From the NCBI GenBank assembly GCA_037133495.1, contig JBAXOA010000010.1:3374-67373 (forward strand): 64,000 nt of DNA, written 5' to 3'. Origin of the DNA: JAAFHB01 sp037133495. Its GTDB lineage: Bacteria > Bacteroidota > Bacteroidia > Bacteroidales > Prolixibacteraceae. Of this stretch, positions 35,843 to 44,327 are shown in pieces (the stretch's first letter is position 1; every line of letters starts with the position of its first letter). The translations under genes were made by a program, and so were the position numbers. The notes under the pieces were generated by a model, which was not told where the DNA came from, ran no database searches, and worked only from the letters and a program-made list of their open reading frames with translations.

Positions 35843-36565
35843 ATGCCATACAGACGATTACCAAATACTGATCAGGCAAGATTAAGGGCTCTTCATACGG
35901 CTATCATCATGGGGCAGAAAAAGGATAGTGAAGAGCTTGCCTTCTCTGTGAAATCACTGAATCGGTTAAGGGCTTTTTACACCAATTTCGAAACTACGAT
36001 TATCCATCATAAATTAGCACGAACTCAGCAGGAAAAAAGCAGCAATGCTTACCTCGAAACAGTAAAAAAAGCCAGACTTTACCTTTCTCATTTTATCCAG
36101 GTTTTGAATTTTGCCATTCAAAGAGGTGATATGAAGTCTGCCGTAAGGGAGTTTTATGGGTTTTCGGATAAAAAATCACCCTCCTTGATTTTAGATTCAG
36201 AAGTGCTGGAATGGGGTAAGAAAATTATTGAAGGCGAACACAAACGGATAAATCACGGGGGAAATCCACTTTATAATCCCTCAATTGCTGTTGTAAAAGT
36301 AAAATTCGACCAGTTTATTGATGCCTATCATTTTCAAAAGACTTTGCAGAACAATTCCGCCAGGTGGACGGGCAAGGTTGCTGAGCTTAGGAAAGAGGCT
36401 GATGAGATTATTCTGGATATCTGGAATGAGGTCGAAGAGCAATTCTCCGGTTTGCCGGATGACCTTAAGCGCGAAAAGACGGCAGAATACGGATTAATTT
36501 ATGTTTACCGTCCGATGGAACGCATTAAAACTGAATCACATTCATTGACAGTAGCTGGCATATAA
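35843..36565 (+). CDS. Hypothetical protein, predicted helical
   Basis: I do not recognise this 240-residue protein. It has no signal peptide or membrane segment. The sequence is rich in charged residues and is predicted helical, with a tyrosine/leucine-rich middle (KARLYLSHFIQVLNFAIQRGDMKSAVREFYGF) and a GG turn (INHGGNPLYNPSIAVVKVKFDQF). The C-terminal part (LRKEADEIILDIWNEVEEQF) may be coiled. It resembles Bacteroidota-specific proteins of unknown function, but I cannot name one. It is a single gene after the sdh terminator, convergent with the next. Confidence 0.7.
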   Translation: MPYRRLPNTDQARLRALHTAIIMGQKKDSEELAFSVKSLNRLRAFYTNFETTIIHHKLARTQQEKSSNAYLETVKKARLYLSHFIQVLNFAIQRGDMKSAVREFYGFSDKKSPSLILDSEVLEWGKKIIEGEHKRINHGGNPLYNPSIAVVKVKFDQFIDAYHFQKTLQNNSARWTGKVAELRKEADEIILDIWNEVEEQFSGLPDDLKREKTAEYGLIYVYRPMERIKTESHSLTVAGI

Positions 36566-36611
36566 CGGGATTAATTATCCGTACTTTCTGTTGTCTTGAA
36601 TTTTTTTCAGA

Positions 36612-37904
36612 TTAAGAGAACAGCATTTTTACTTTCTCAGTAACCAGCTTTGGATCGGGGTTTAGGGGAAAAACCAGCAATGGTTTTAGGTAGGTTATTT
36701 TATGTTCGCATTTAAATTTTTCAATGCCACCTCCGGTGATGTTAAGCATAACGGTTTTGTCAGGATCTAATTTACCGTCATGTACAGCTTGTATTAAGGA
36801 TGCAACAGCTACAGAAGCTGCAGGCTCCAGATCATTTCCTTCCGTTTTGGCAAATAAGGCAGCTGCGCTTGCTGCTTCCTGATTCGTAACCGCGAATACT
36901 TCACCTCCGGCGTCTTTCATTGCATCATATATTCCGCCTTTGATGCTATAGGGTGGTTTCCTGTTCGACAGTACTTTTGCTGCAATCTCTTCGACTTGCT
37001 TTCGAGCCACTTCGTCATCGAAGGGAAGAATTTCTCTTGAATCAGCATCCCAGGCCTCCTTGATCGGAATAAAAGGAGCATTTTGCGACAGCATCAGTTT
37101 CATTTTCTTTTCGCCATACCGGCCATCCTCCAAAAACCTCAGGTTAGCTTCCCAGGCAGCTATGGCTCCGGTACCACTTCCAATGGCTTGAAAATAGAAA
37201 TCAGGTATCCGACCTATTGTTGTTACAGCCGATAAAACAGTCGTTCCCATTCCATCGCGGCGGGCAACATTTTTAGCGCCTCCTTCAGGATAAAATCCCT
37301 CGATTGTGCACACAAGATTTGATAAATGAATGGCATCAAAATAATCGCCTCCGGATTCAGTGGCGATCAATTTTACACATGGATCAAGTTCCTGAGCGAA
37401 CCACAAAGCGTTGAGATTATCCTCCGGCACACATATCACTACTGGAATTTTATTCTCGGAGCAGACTTTAGCAAAGGCGCGGGCAGTATTTCCAGCCGAT
37501 GCAACGACCATTACCCCATTGGTATTACTGTTTCTCCTTGCGCATACTGAGTATGCTTCACACTCTTTGAATGTTCCGGTTTCCATCAATGCACCCTTCT
37601 CGGGCCAGTAACCATTGAAGGTTATATAAAGATTTTCTAATCCAAGTTCATTTGCCAATCCAACACTTTTATAGGTCACCGGCGCTCCCGATCCCTTGAG
37701 TGTCCTGTTCACAGGCAGCCAGGAGGAAAATTGATATAAACCAGGTAAAGTTTTATCCGGATTTAATTGCTTTTTATCATAAACTGAACGGATGAGGCTC
37801 CCATCGTCATTATTAGGGCAGTTCAACTCCCAGTTTTTATCCTCGAACGTTTTTCCGCAGCAAAGTGATTGTAAGTGATATTTAGTTTGGGTAAATTCAG
37901 ACAT
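36612..37904 (-). CDS. Probable cysteate synthase (threonine-synthase-like PLP enzyme)
   Basis: This 430-residue fold-type II PLP enzyme has SAGNTARAF (136-144) for phosphate binding and TFKECEAY with Lys113 as the likely Schiff base. Its pattern SSWLPV, PVTYKSVGLANELGLENLYITFNGYWPEKGA, PEGGAKNVARRDGMGT and FQAIGSGTGAIAAWE is, from memory, that of cysteate synthase of methanogens rather than ordinary ThrC, which it resembles. Cysteate synthase makes L-cysteate from phosphoserine and sulfite, and in Bacteroidota cysteate feeds capnine-type sulfonolipids. Single gene with a -7 box at 37924. A plain threonine synthase is the alternative call. Confidence 0.72.
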   Translation of the reverse strand: MSEFTQTKYHLQSLCCGKTFEDKNWELNCPNNDDGSLIRSVYDKKQLNPDKTLPGLYQFSSWLPVNRTLKGSGAPVTYKSVGLANELGLENLYITFNGYWPEKGALMETGTFKECEAYSVCARRNSNTNGVMVVASAGNTARAFAKVCSENKIPVVICVPEDNLNALWFAQELDPCVKLIATESGGDYFDAIHLSNLVCTIEGFYPEGGAKNVARRDGMGTTVLSAVTTIGRIPDFYFQAIGSGTGAIAAWEANLRFLEDGRYGEKKMKLMLSQNAPFIPIKEAWDADSREILPFDDEVARKQVEEIAAKVLSNRKPPYSIKGGIYDAMKDAGGEVFAVTNQEAASAAALFAKTEGNDLEPAASVAVASLIQAVHDGKLDPDKTVMLNITGGGIEKFKCEHKITYLKPLLVFPLNPDPKLVTEKVKMLFS

Positions 37905-37923
37905 GAAAATATTTTTAAACGTT

Positions 37924-37931
37924 CAAAAGTA
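37924..37931 (-). promoter_or_regulatory. Bacteroidota -7 box (TACTTTTG)
   Basis: On the minus strand this reads TACTTTTG and ends 19 bp before the start codon of the cysteate-synthase-like gene, matching the spacing seen at other genes in the window. Confidence 0.45.
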
Positions 37932-38073
37932 GCTTTTTTGAAAAGGAATGCAAAATATCACCTTGCTTTGGCGCTTTTTATTCCCGCATCCCTTCCAACT
38001 ACAGGTCGGAATGGTTGATGTAGTTGACCGGCTACCCTCTATTATAAGGTTACGTGGTCGAAAAGGTTACAAG

Positions 38074-38739
38074 TCAATTATTGATGTTTTCATCAATAGA
38101 CTTGTTGAGATAGCGGTTAAGCGGATGGAGAATTTTGAAACATGCAATAGCCTTGGCAATAAAATCAGGAGCCAGCAACTCCTCTTCAGTCACCTTGTGT
38201 CCAACGGCATAGCTGCGGTTTTTTATCAGGTCGAGGTATTCCCAATCTTTTGGATAACCTTTGGGAGCCGTTTTCAGTTTATCAGAATAATCCAGAGTAA
38301 AAGTCAGCTTAAATTCCTCGTTACCAATTATTTCAAGGTAGTCCTGCGGATGATAATAAATTTCCTGCCGTATAGCATAAAGATGTTCAGGGGGTGGCAT
38401 GTAAATTCCGCCTGACAGGAAGCATTCCCCGGGTTGAACGTGAAGATAGTAGCCTGAAAAGCCGGATTTTTTCCCGCCACGAGCCATAAAGCATCCGTAA
38501 TTTGATTTAAATGGACGCTTGTCGTTCGAGAAACGGACGTCGCGAAATAGACGGAATACGCAGTCCTTAGGATTTAGCAGCGGTATTTCATTATCGAACT
38601 GCCTGATTTCATGGATTAACAGGTCTGTAATCGCCAGGAATTTTTTACGCGTCAGATCATACCTCTCCCGGTTAAGGTCAAACCATTCGCGCGTATTTTT
38701 GGCTTCAATATCTTTTAAAAAATCGAGTATCTCCTTCAT
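38074..38739 (-). CDS. DUF2461 family protein
   Basis: This 221-residue protein has family hallmarks: LDFLKDIEAKNTREWFDLNRERYDLTRKKF at the start, PKDCVFRLFRDVRFSNDKRPFKSNYGCFMARGG in the middle, GYYLHVQPGECFLSGGIYMPPPEHLYAIRQEI, and GYPKDWEYLDLIKNRSY. No catalytic function has been firmly assigned to the family. It is cytoplasmic, transcribed away from ispD, and stands alone. CAAAATTA at 38744-38751 may be a -7 box but lies very close to the start. Confidence 0.9.
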   Translation of the reverse strand: MKEILDFLKDIEAKNTREWFDLNRERYDLTRKKFLAITDLLIHEIRQFDNEIPLLNPKDCVFRLFRDVRFSNDKRPFKSNYGCFMARGGKKSGFSGYYLHVQPGECFLSGGIYMPPPEHLYAIRQEIYYHPQDYLEIIGNEEFKLTFTLDYSDKLKTAPKGYPKDWEYLDLIKNRSYAVGHKVTEEELLAPDFIAKAIACFKILHPLNRYLNKSIDENINN

Positions 38740-38787
38740 ATTTCAAAATTACCTGAAAATAGATTAACAAACCAACGAATCGTTCTG

Positions 38788-38795
38788 TATTTTTG
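38788..38795 (+). promoter_or_regulatory. Bacteroidota -7 box (TATTTTTG) of ispD
   Basis: TATTTTTG matches TAnnTTTG and ends 21 bp before the ispD start codon. Confidence 0.5.
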
Positions 38796-38816
38796 TAAAA
38801 AATCAAAGAATTTTTC

Positions 38817-39500
38817 ATGAAGAATTGTTGCATTATAGTAGCCGGAGGTAATGGATCAAGGATGGAATCCGGTATTCCAAAACAATTTCTTCTGATAGGA
38901 GGAATGCCGGTTTTAATGCATACCATCCGGAATTTTTATGATTATGACCCTTCGCTCCTTCTTATTCTTGTACTTCCCGCTAATGAAATCAGTAGCTGGA
39001 ACGACTTATGCCGGAAACACAATTTTGAAATTCCTCATCAGGTTACCGCAGGAGGAGAAACCCGTTTTCAATCTGTAAAGAATGGACTCTCGCTTGCTTC
39101 CGGCAGTGAACTCACCGCGGTTCATGATGGTGTTCGTCCGTTTGTTAGTCATGAAACTTTGGCACGGTGTTTCGATGGAGCATTAGTTCAAGGTACTTCA
39201 ATTCCTGTTCTACCGTCAAATGAATCCGTGCGACAGGGTAAGATGGACGATTCAGTTCCGGTTGACCGGTCTCAATATTTTATGGTACAAACGCCTCAGG
39301 TTTTTAAAACTTCAATTCTTCAGGAAGCTTATCATCAGGCGTGGATTTCTGAATTTACCGATGATGCTTCTGTTGTAGAACATTCAGGAACAGCAGTTCA
39401 GATGGTTATGGGGAATCGCGAAAATATCAAGATCACCTTTCCTGAAGACCTTCTGATTGCGGAACTCTTCCTGAAAAGCAGATATTTTCCAGTACTTTAA
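38817..39500 (+). CDS. ispD: 2-C-methyl-D-erythritol 4-phosphate cytidylyltransferase
   Basis: This 227-residue nucleotidyltransferase has IVAGGNGSRMESGIPKQFLLIGGMPVLMHTI at the N-terminus (CTP-binding loop), TAVHDGVRPFV (~100-110), VDRSQYFMVQTPQVFKT and TDDASVVEHSG. It makes CDP-methylerythritol from MEP and CTP in the non-mevalonate isoprenoid pathway. It is divergent from DUF2461 and convergent with the cyclophilin gene. Confidence 0.95.
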   Translation: MKNCCIIVAGGNGSRMESGIPKQFLLIGGMPVLMHTIRNFYDYDPSLLLILVLPANEISSWNDLCRKHNFEIPHQVTAGGETRFQSVKNGLSLASGSELTAVHDGVRPFVSHETLARCFDGALVQGTSIPVLPSNESVRQGKMDDSVPVDRSQYFMVQTPQVFKTSILQEAYHQAWISEFTDDASVVEHSGTAVQMVMGNRENIKITFPEDLLIAELFLKSRYFPVL

Positions 39501-39529
39501 GGGGCTTCCTGAATTTCCAGTTTTTCAAA

Positions 39530-40363
39530 TTACTCTTTAAGCACCTTAATCTCCATCTTAATATCCTTTTGAGGACGGTTATTTGGTCCTGTTGGCTGAG
39601 CAGCGATTAAATCAATGACCGATAATCCCTCAATCACTTCACCAAAAACTGTATAATTCCCATCCAGGTGAGGGGTTCCTCCAGCCGTTGTATAAACCTG
39701 TTTTTGCTCATCTGTTAGCTTGAAAGGTTTTTGACTGGCCTTCGCCATCGCTTCAGTCTGCAGCCGATCGATCAATAATGCGAATGCAACCTGATTACCT
39801 GCTTGCTGGTAAAATTTCAGAGAGTCCTCATTTGCCATCGTAAGCTGACGCATATAGCTTTGTGCCAGCTTTTCATTTCCTTTAGCTTCAAGAGCAGGAA
39901 GATCGTTTGCCGGAAATACTACTCCCTGAACGAGGTAGAACTGTGAACCGGAAGATTTTTTCTCCGGATTGGTCTGATCGCCCTGTCTTGCAGCCGCTAG
40001 CGCTCCTTTTTTGTGAAGTAGCTTTGTATTTATTTCATTATCAATTTCATACCCCGGTCCTCCATTGCCAAGTTCCTGATCTGGTTTGGCGTTTCTGGTG
40101 TCCGGATCTCCACCCTGGATCATAAATTCATTGATAACTCTGTGAAATAGAAGTCCGTCATAAAAGCCTTCTTTTGCTAATTTCAGAAAATTATCCCTGT
40201 GTTTAGGGGTCTCATTGTAGAGCGCTACTTTCATATCGCCGAATTCTGTTTTTATCAGTAAAATTGGGCGGTGATCTTTATTATCCTGAGCATTTCCGCA
40301 AGCGACACACAGAATGGTAGCCAGTATAAAAGTGCTTTTCAATACATTATTCATAGCTGTCAT
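39530..40363 (-). CDS. Cyclophilin-type peptidyl-prolyl cis-trans isomerase lipoprotein
   Basis: This 277-residue protein has a lipoprotein signal with lipobox CVAC (Cys22); the start could instead be the ATG at 40354. The cyclophilin domain shows FHRVINEFMIQGGDP, the catalytic Arg region, LAAARQGDQTNPEKKSSGSQFYLVQG, and near the end NYTVFGEVIEGLSVIDLI. An insertion of about 60 residues (LPALEAKGNEKLAQSYMRQL ...) separates the two halves, as in several Bacteroidota cyclophilins. It is a periplasmic folding helper. A -7 box is at 40375-40382. Confidence 0.92.
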   Translation of the reverse strand: MTAMNNVLKSTFILATILCVACGNAQDNKDHRPILLIKTEFGDMKVALYNETPKHRDNFLKLAKEGFYDGLLFHRVINEFMIQGGDPDTRNAKPDQELGNGGPGYEIDNEINTKLLHKKGALAAARQGDQTNPEKKSSGSQFYLVQGVVFPANDLPALEAKGNEKLAQSYMRQLTMANEDSLKFYQQAGNQVAFALLIDRLQTEAMAKASQKPFKLTDEQKQVYTTAGGTPHLDGNYTVFGEVIEGLSVIDLIAAQPTGPNNRPQKDIKMEIKVLKE

Positions 40364-40374
40364 TTCTTTTCTGT

Positions 40375-40382
40375 CAAAGATA
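40375..40382 (-). promoter_or_regulatory. Bacteroidota -7 box (TATCTTTG) of the cyclophilin gene
   Basis: On the minus strand this reads TATCTTTG and ends 11 bp before the ATG at 40363, or 20 bp before the ATG at 40354. Confidence 0.4.
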
Positions 40383-40478
40383 AGAAAAATGAAAATTGAT
40401 TTGATTATTGCCTTTTTATTTCTGATGAGGCAGGTTCAGGTATTCTGGTATAAGACACAAACAGGCCGTATATTTTTA

Positions 40479-40486
40479 TATTTTTG
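40479..40486 (+). promoter_or_regulatory. Bacteroidota -7 box (TATTTTTG) of cysS
   Basis: TATTTTTG matches TAnnTTTG and ends 25 bp before the cysS start codon. Confidence 0.5.
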
Positions 40487-40511
40487 TGCTTTAGTTTGAA
40501 ATAGAAAAGGG

Positions 40512-41987
40512 ATGGGCGATTTTATTATTTACAATACACTGAGCAGAAAGAAGGAGATTTTCAAACCTTTAATTCCCGGACATGTTGGGATGTATGTTTG
40601 CGGACCGACGGTATATGGCGAGGCTCATCTTGGTCATTCGCGGCCGGCAATAACTTTCGATGTACTTTTTCGCTACCTGAAACACATGGGTTTTAAGGTG
40701 CGATATATCCGCAATATTACCGATGTTGGTCATCTGGTGAATGATGCGGATGAAGGTGAGGACAAGATTGGCCGGAAAGCGAAAGTCGAAGAACTCGAAC
40801 CGATGGAAATTGTACAGCGCTATACCAACAGCTACCGGTTGAATATGGCTCAGCTGAACGTAATGCCTCCAAGTATTGAACCTGCCGCGTCGGGGCACAT
40901 CATTGAGCAGATTGCAACGATTCAGAAGATGTTAGATTCAGGATTTGCCTATGAAACCGGTGGCTCGGTCTATTTTGATGTAGAAAAATATGCGTCAGTT
41001 CATTCATATGGCATATTGTCGGGCCGAAAGATAGAGGATCTTTATGCCAATACGCGTGATCTTGATTCTCAGACAGAGAAAAAATCGGGTCTCGACTTTG
41101 CAGTGTGGAAGAATGCATCAGCTGAACATATCATGCGATGGCCATCTCCCTGGGGTGAAGGATTTCCCGGATGGCATACTGAATGTACTGCTATGAGTAC
41201 CAAATATCTGGGTGAGCCGTTTGATATTCACGGTGGTGGACTTGATTTACTTTTCCCGCATCACGAAGCCGAAATCGCCCAAGGTGTGGCATGTTTTGGT
41301 CACCAACCGGTTAACTATTGGATGCACAATAATCTGATTACGATCAATGGGCAGAAGATGGGCAAGTCACTGGGGAATTTTATCACCCTGGATGAGCTTT
41401 TTTCCGGAAATCATCCGATTCTTGAAAAGGCATATTCGCCTGTATGTATTCGGTTTTTCATTCTGCAGGCACATTATCGCAGTCCGCTTGACTTTTCGAA
41501 TGAGGCACTTCAGGCAGCGGAGAAGGGTCTGGAGCGTTTATTCAAAGCTGTTGCAGTTTTGAAGGAACTTCATCCGGCAGAACAATCAACTATTGATGTG
41601 CCAGTTCTGAAGGAGAAATGTTATGCTGCAATTAATGATGATCTTAATACTCCGGTTTTGATAGCGCATCTTTTCGACGGTGTAAAAATGATCAATTCCG
41701 TAAATGATGGAAAAGCTTCCGTCAATGTTGCCGATCTTGAAATTCTAACAGAACTCTATACCATTTTCGTTTTCGATATCCTTGGATTCAAGGCTGAAAA
41801 TTCGGCCGGAGATACTGTCAAAGAGGATGTTTTGGCCAACGTAGTGAATTTGTTGTTGAACCTTCGGGTTGAGGCTAAAATGAATAAAGATTGGGCTACT
41901 TCAGACAAGATCAGGATCAGTCTTACCGGAATGGGCTTCGAAATCAAAGATACCAAGGAAGGCTTTGAGTGGGAATTCAAGAAATAG
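40512..41987 (+). CDS. cysS: Cysteinyl-tRNA synthetase
   Basis: This 491-residue class I synthetase has YVCGPTVYGEAHLGHSRP, with the zinc ligand Cys30 and a HIGH-type HLGH at 39-42. It continues with HTECTAMSTKYLG, DIHGGGLDLLFPHHEAEIAQ, HNNLITINGQKMGKSLGNF (the KMSKS loop as KMGKS), and an anticodon-binding helical C-terminus ending GMGFEIKDTKEGFEWEFKK. It charges tRNA-Cys. The gene is monocistronic. Confidence 0.97.
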   Translation: MGDFIIYNTLSRKKEIFKPLIPGHVGMYVCGPTVYGEAHLGHSRPAITFDVLFRYLKHMGFKVRYIRNITDVGHLVNDADEGEDKIGRKAKVEELEPMEIVQRYTNSYRLNMAQLNVMPPSIEPAASGHIIEQIATIQKMLDSGFAYETGGSVYFDVEKYASVHSYGILSGRKIEDLYANTRDLDSQTEKKSGLDFAVWKNASAEHIMRWPSPWGEGFPGWHTECTAMSTKYLGEPFDIHGGGLDLLFPHHEAEIAQGVACFGHQPVNYWMHNNLITINGQKMGKSLGNFITLDELFSGNHPILEKAYSPVCIRFFILQAHYRSPLDFSNEALQAAEKGLERLFKAVAVLKELHPAEQSTIDVPVLKEKCYAAINDDLNTPVLIAHLFDGVKMINSVNDGKASVNVADLEILTELYTIFVFDILGFKAENSAGDTVKEDVLANVVNLLLNLRVEAKMNKDWATSDKIRISLTGMGFEIKDTKEGFEWEFKK

Positions 41988-42005
41988 AAGGTTTCACTAT
42001 TACGA

Positions 42006-42185
42006 TTATTTCACAGGGACCAACCTGAATATAAACCCTGGTGTTTCTATAGAGCCATTGATATATCCATCCGAAGACATTTCTAAATCATTCAGCCATG
42101 CAATATCAGGAAAAAATATCTTCTTTTGAGTTACAGTATCTTCTGGTGTTTGTGAATATTCTGGTAAGATATGTTTAGTGTGCAA
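42006..42185 (-). CDS. Possible small ORF or gene fragment overlapping the TonB receptor end
   Basis: From TTG 42185 a 59-residue frame runs to TAA at 42006, overlapping the last 55 bp of the receptor gene in another frame. Its second half (IFFPDIAWLNDLEMSSDGYINGSI then FIFRLVPVK) looks protein-like, with acidic, aromatic and beta-forming residues. I do not recognise it and there is no ATG start. It may be a fragment of a lost gene or chance. Confidence 0.2.
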   Translation of the reverse strand: MHTKHILPEYSQTPEDTVTQKKIFFPDIAWLNDLEMSSDGYINGSIETPGFIFRLVPVK

Positions 42186-44278
42186 ATGATCCAGCGTGGC
42201 AAACCGGGATAAAAATACCGGGGTGTCACCGATCCGGAACCCGGAGCATTCACTACGACCATTGATGCGTATTTTTGGTCTGTAATATTATTGATTTTTA
42301 TTGCGGAATCGATTTTAAGTTTTTGGAATAATTTGAATGCGAATCCTGCTTTGAGGGCAATAGTAGCCCACGCTTTTGAATACCGGCTGTTCAGGTCGTT
42401 TAGAGGAATCTGTCCTGAAGTGGCCAGTTCAACCCGGGAGTAAAAACCATAGGGCGTTTTAAAATCAAGGCTTCCGGAAAAAAGCTGATCAGGCATTCCA
42501 GGAAGTTTTTTGCCTGAGTAATCTATATTATCGGCTTTAAAGTCCTGAAAATTAAACTTGTTATTTGCGTAATTCAGATTGGCAATCAAGGCAAAATGAT
42601 GATCTGAAGTCTTATTTTTTTGTCCAATAATCCATTGCTGCAGTGATATTTCCAGTCCTCTGTGAATTGATGATCCGGCATTCATCCCCACATAGATTTC
42701 TTCTGCAACTCTTTTAGGAACAATAAGATCCGTTACCCGCATATAATAATAGGCGAGATCGATAAATGTGGCGTGATTGAATAAATTCACGCGTGTTCCC
42801 CCTTCAAATGACCACGCTTTTTCCGGTTTAATCTCCCTGTTGATTAATCCTAGCGGACTTAATGTTTCAGAAAGTGAAGGTACAGAAAATCCCTTGTTTA
42901 TTGACGTATAAAAATAAAGATCATTCCATGGATTCCAGGTAAATGAGAGTCGTGGCGCAATGATGGCGGAGAATTGGTAGTTTCCCGACTGGTTCAAAGT
43001 ATCGGGCGTAAGATCGGTAAAACGAAAACCCGACTGATTAAAATTAAGACCGGCAATAACAGCTACTTTCCGGTAGCGGATTTCCAGCTGAGTAAAAATA
43101 TCATTTTGATAAAGTGATTCTTTCCCGTCCTGTTGCATAATCCCCTTTATGCCTTTCCCGCCGATGTTTTCGGTGAGCATACTTTGGATATTTTCGAAAT
43201 AAAGATTGGTTCCCGCTGCAAATTGAAAGGTAATCTCTCCCATTTTTTTGGTGTGTTGACCCAATATCCGGACTCCGTAGGAAAATCCTGATTCATTTAG
43301 AAAATTGAATGGCCGGTTTTCTTCTGTTTTTCTGGAATTCAAAAATGTCGAGAGTGAATAATCCCAGTCATTTAATGTCTTGTAATGAAGGTTATATCCG
43401 GCAAATACCCTGTCAGGATGCTCATAGCCTTTTGTTTTCAGCCAACTGGCTGCAGCCTTTTGAGGATTGGAAATTAAGGTTACTGAATCGATTGAACTTG
43501 GAATCAGGGCTCTGATCTTTGATCCCGAAAGGATGAGGTTACCGGACAATTTAGCGCTGAATATTTGCTGCTGATTAATGAAAAATGAATAACGGCTATA
43601 TTTGCTGTTCAGTCGATATCCATCAGATTCAATACCTGAAACAGATAATACCAGATTATCTTTGGCCGTTCCGTTCGAGTAGGTCACTCCGTTTTTGAAA
43701 TAGCCAAAACTACCGGCTGAACTATTTAATTTAGTCACTTCGCGGTTGAAATCTGCACTTTGAGGATAGAGGATAACTGTCCCACCCAATGACGAGCCAT
43801 AAATACTGGAAGCCGGACCTCTCAATACCTCAATACGACTAATATATTCGGGATTTATATCATCGAAGGTGGTCTCACCTTCGGCGCTGTACATGGGGAT
43901 ATCACCAAAAAAAAGCTTAATCTTTTTTGTTCCGTAAGGATAGCGCGAACCAATCCCCCTCAATGTCAGCTTAATAGTACCAGGTGAACCTTCCTGCATT
44001 ACCAGCCCCGGAACAGCCAAGAGCGATGAAGCAATATTAATAGCTGAATTTTCAAGCCGGCCAGCTGGTATGACTGATATCGATCCTGCCGTAGATTTTA
44101 ATAGCCCCATTGTGCGATAGGCTGTTACCTGAATTTCTGACAGATCGTAATTTGCACGGGATAATCCCTCAGTTGAGGAATTTATCGTATCCGGTTTGGT
44201 GGCTTGAGTCTTCTCTTTTGGCTGAGCAAATAATAGATAAGAGGTGAAAATCAGGGGTATGATCAAAAATTGCTTCAT
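42131..44278 (-). CDS. TonB-dependent outer-membrane receptor
   Basis: This 715-residue receptor has a signal peptide (1-18, LLFAQ). There is no N-terminal carboxypeptidase-like domain. The plug opens with LSEIQVTAYR (TonB-box region), then LAVPGLVMQEGSPGTIKLTLRGIGSRYPYGTKKIKLFFGDIPMYSAEG and IEVLRGPASSIYGSSLGGTVILYP. The barrel ends near YFYPGLPRWIICTLNISYQ. The pattern is like ferric-siderophore, vitamin or copper-type receptors. The ligand is unknown. It is 49 bp downstream of the MalY-type gene and may share its transcript. Confidence 0.9.
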   Translation of the reverse strand: MKQFLIIPLIFTSYLLFAQPKEKTQATKPDTINSSTEGLSRANYDLSEIQVTAYRTMGLLKSTAGSISVIPAGRLENSAINIASSLLAVPGLVMQEGSPGTIKLTLRGIGSRYPYGTKKIKLFFGDIPMYSAEGETTFDDINPEYISRIEVLRGPASSIYGSSLGGTVILYPQSADFNREVTKLNSSAGSFGYFKNGVTYSNGTAKDNLVLSVSGIESDGYRLNSKYSRYSFFINQQQIFSAKLSGNLILSGSKIRALIPSSIDSVTLISNPQKAAASWLKTKGYEHPDRVFAGYNLHYKTLNDWDYSLSTFLNSRKTEENRPFNFLNESGFSYGVRILGQHTKKMGEITFQFAAGTNLYFENIQSMLTENIGGKGIKGIMQQDGKESLYQNDIFTQLEIRYRKVAVIAGLNFNQSGFRFTDLTPDTLNQSGNYQFSAIIAPRLSFTWNPWNDLYFYTSINKGFSVPSLSETLSPLGLINREIKPEKAWSFEGGTRVNLFNHATFIDLAYYYMRVTDLIVPKRVAEEIYVGMNAGSSIHRGLEISLQQWIIGQKNKTSDHHFALIANLNYANNKFNFQDFKADNIDYSGKKLPGMPDQLFSGSLDFKTPYGFYSRVELATSGQIPLNDLNSRYSKAWATIALKAGFAFKLFQKLKIDSAIKINNITDQKYASMVVVNAPGSGSVTPRYFYPGLPRWIICTLNISYQNIHKHQKIL

Positions 44279-44327
44279 TCCCTATAAACGGAAATTTGCA
44301 GATTTTGTTTATCAAAACTGAATGAAA

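Noticed and set aside
36612..37904. Plain threonine synthase (thrC)
   Set aside because: The PLP fold fits, but the segment motifs are closer to cysteate synthase; kept only as the alternative.
38744..38751. -7 box for the DUF2461 gene
   Set aside because: CAAAATTA fits TAnnTTTG on minus, but it lies five bases from the ATG, so only a leaderless message would result.
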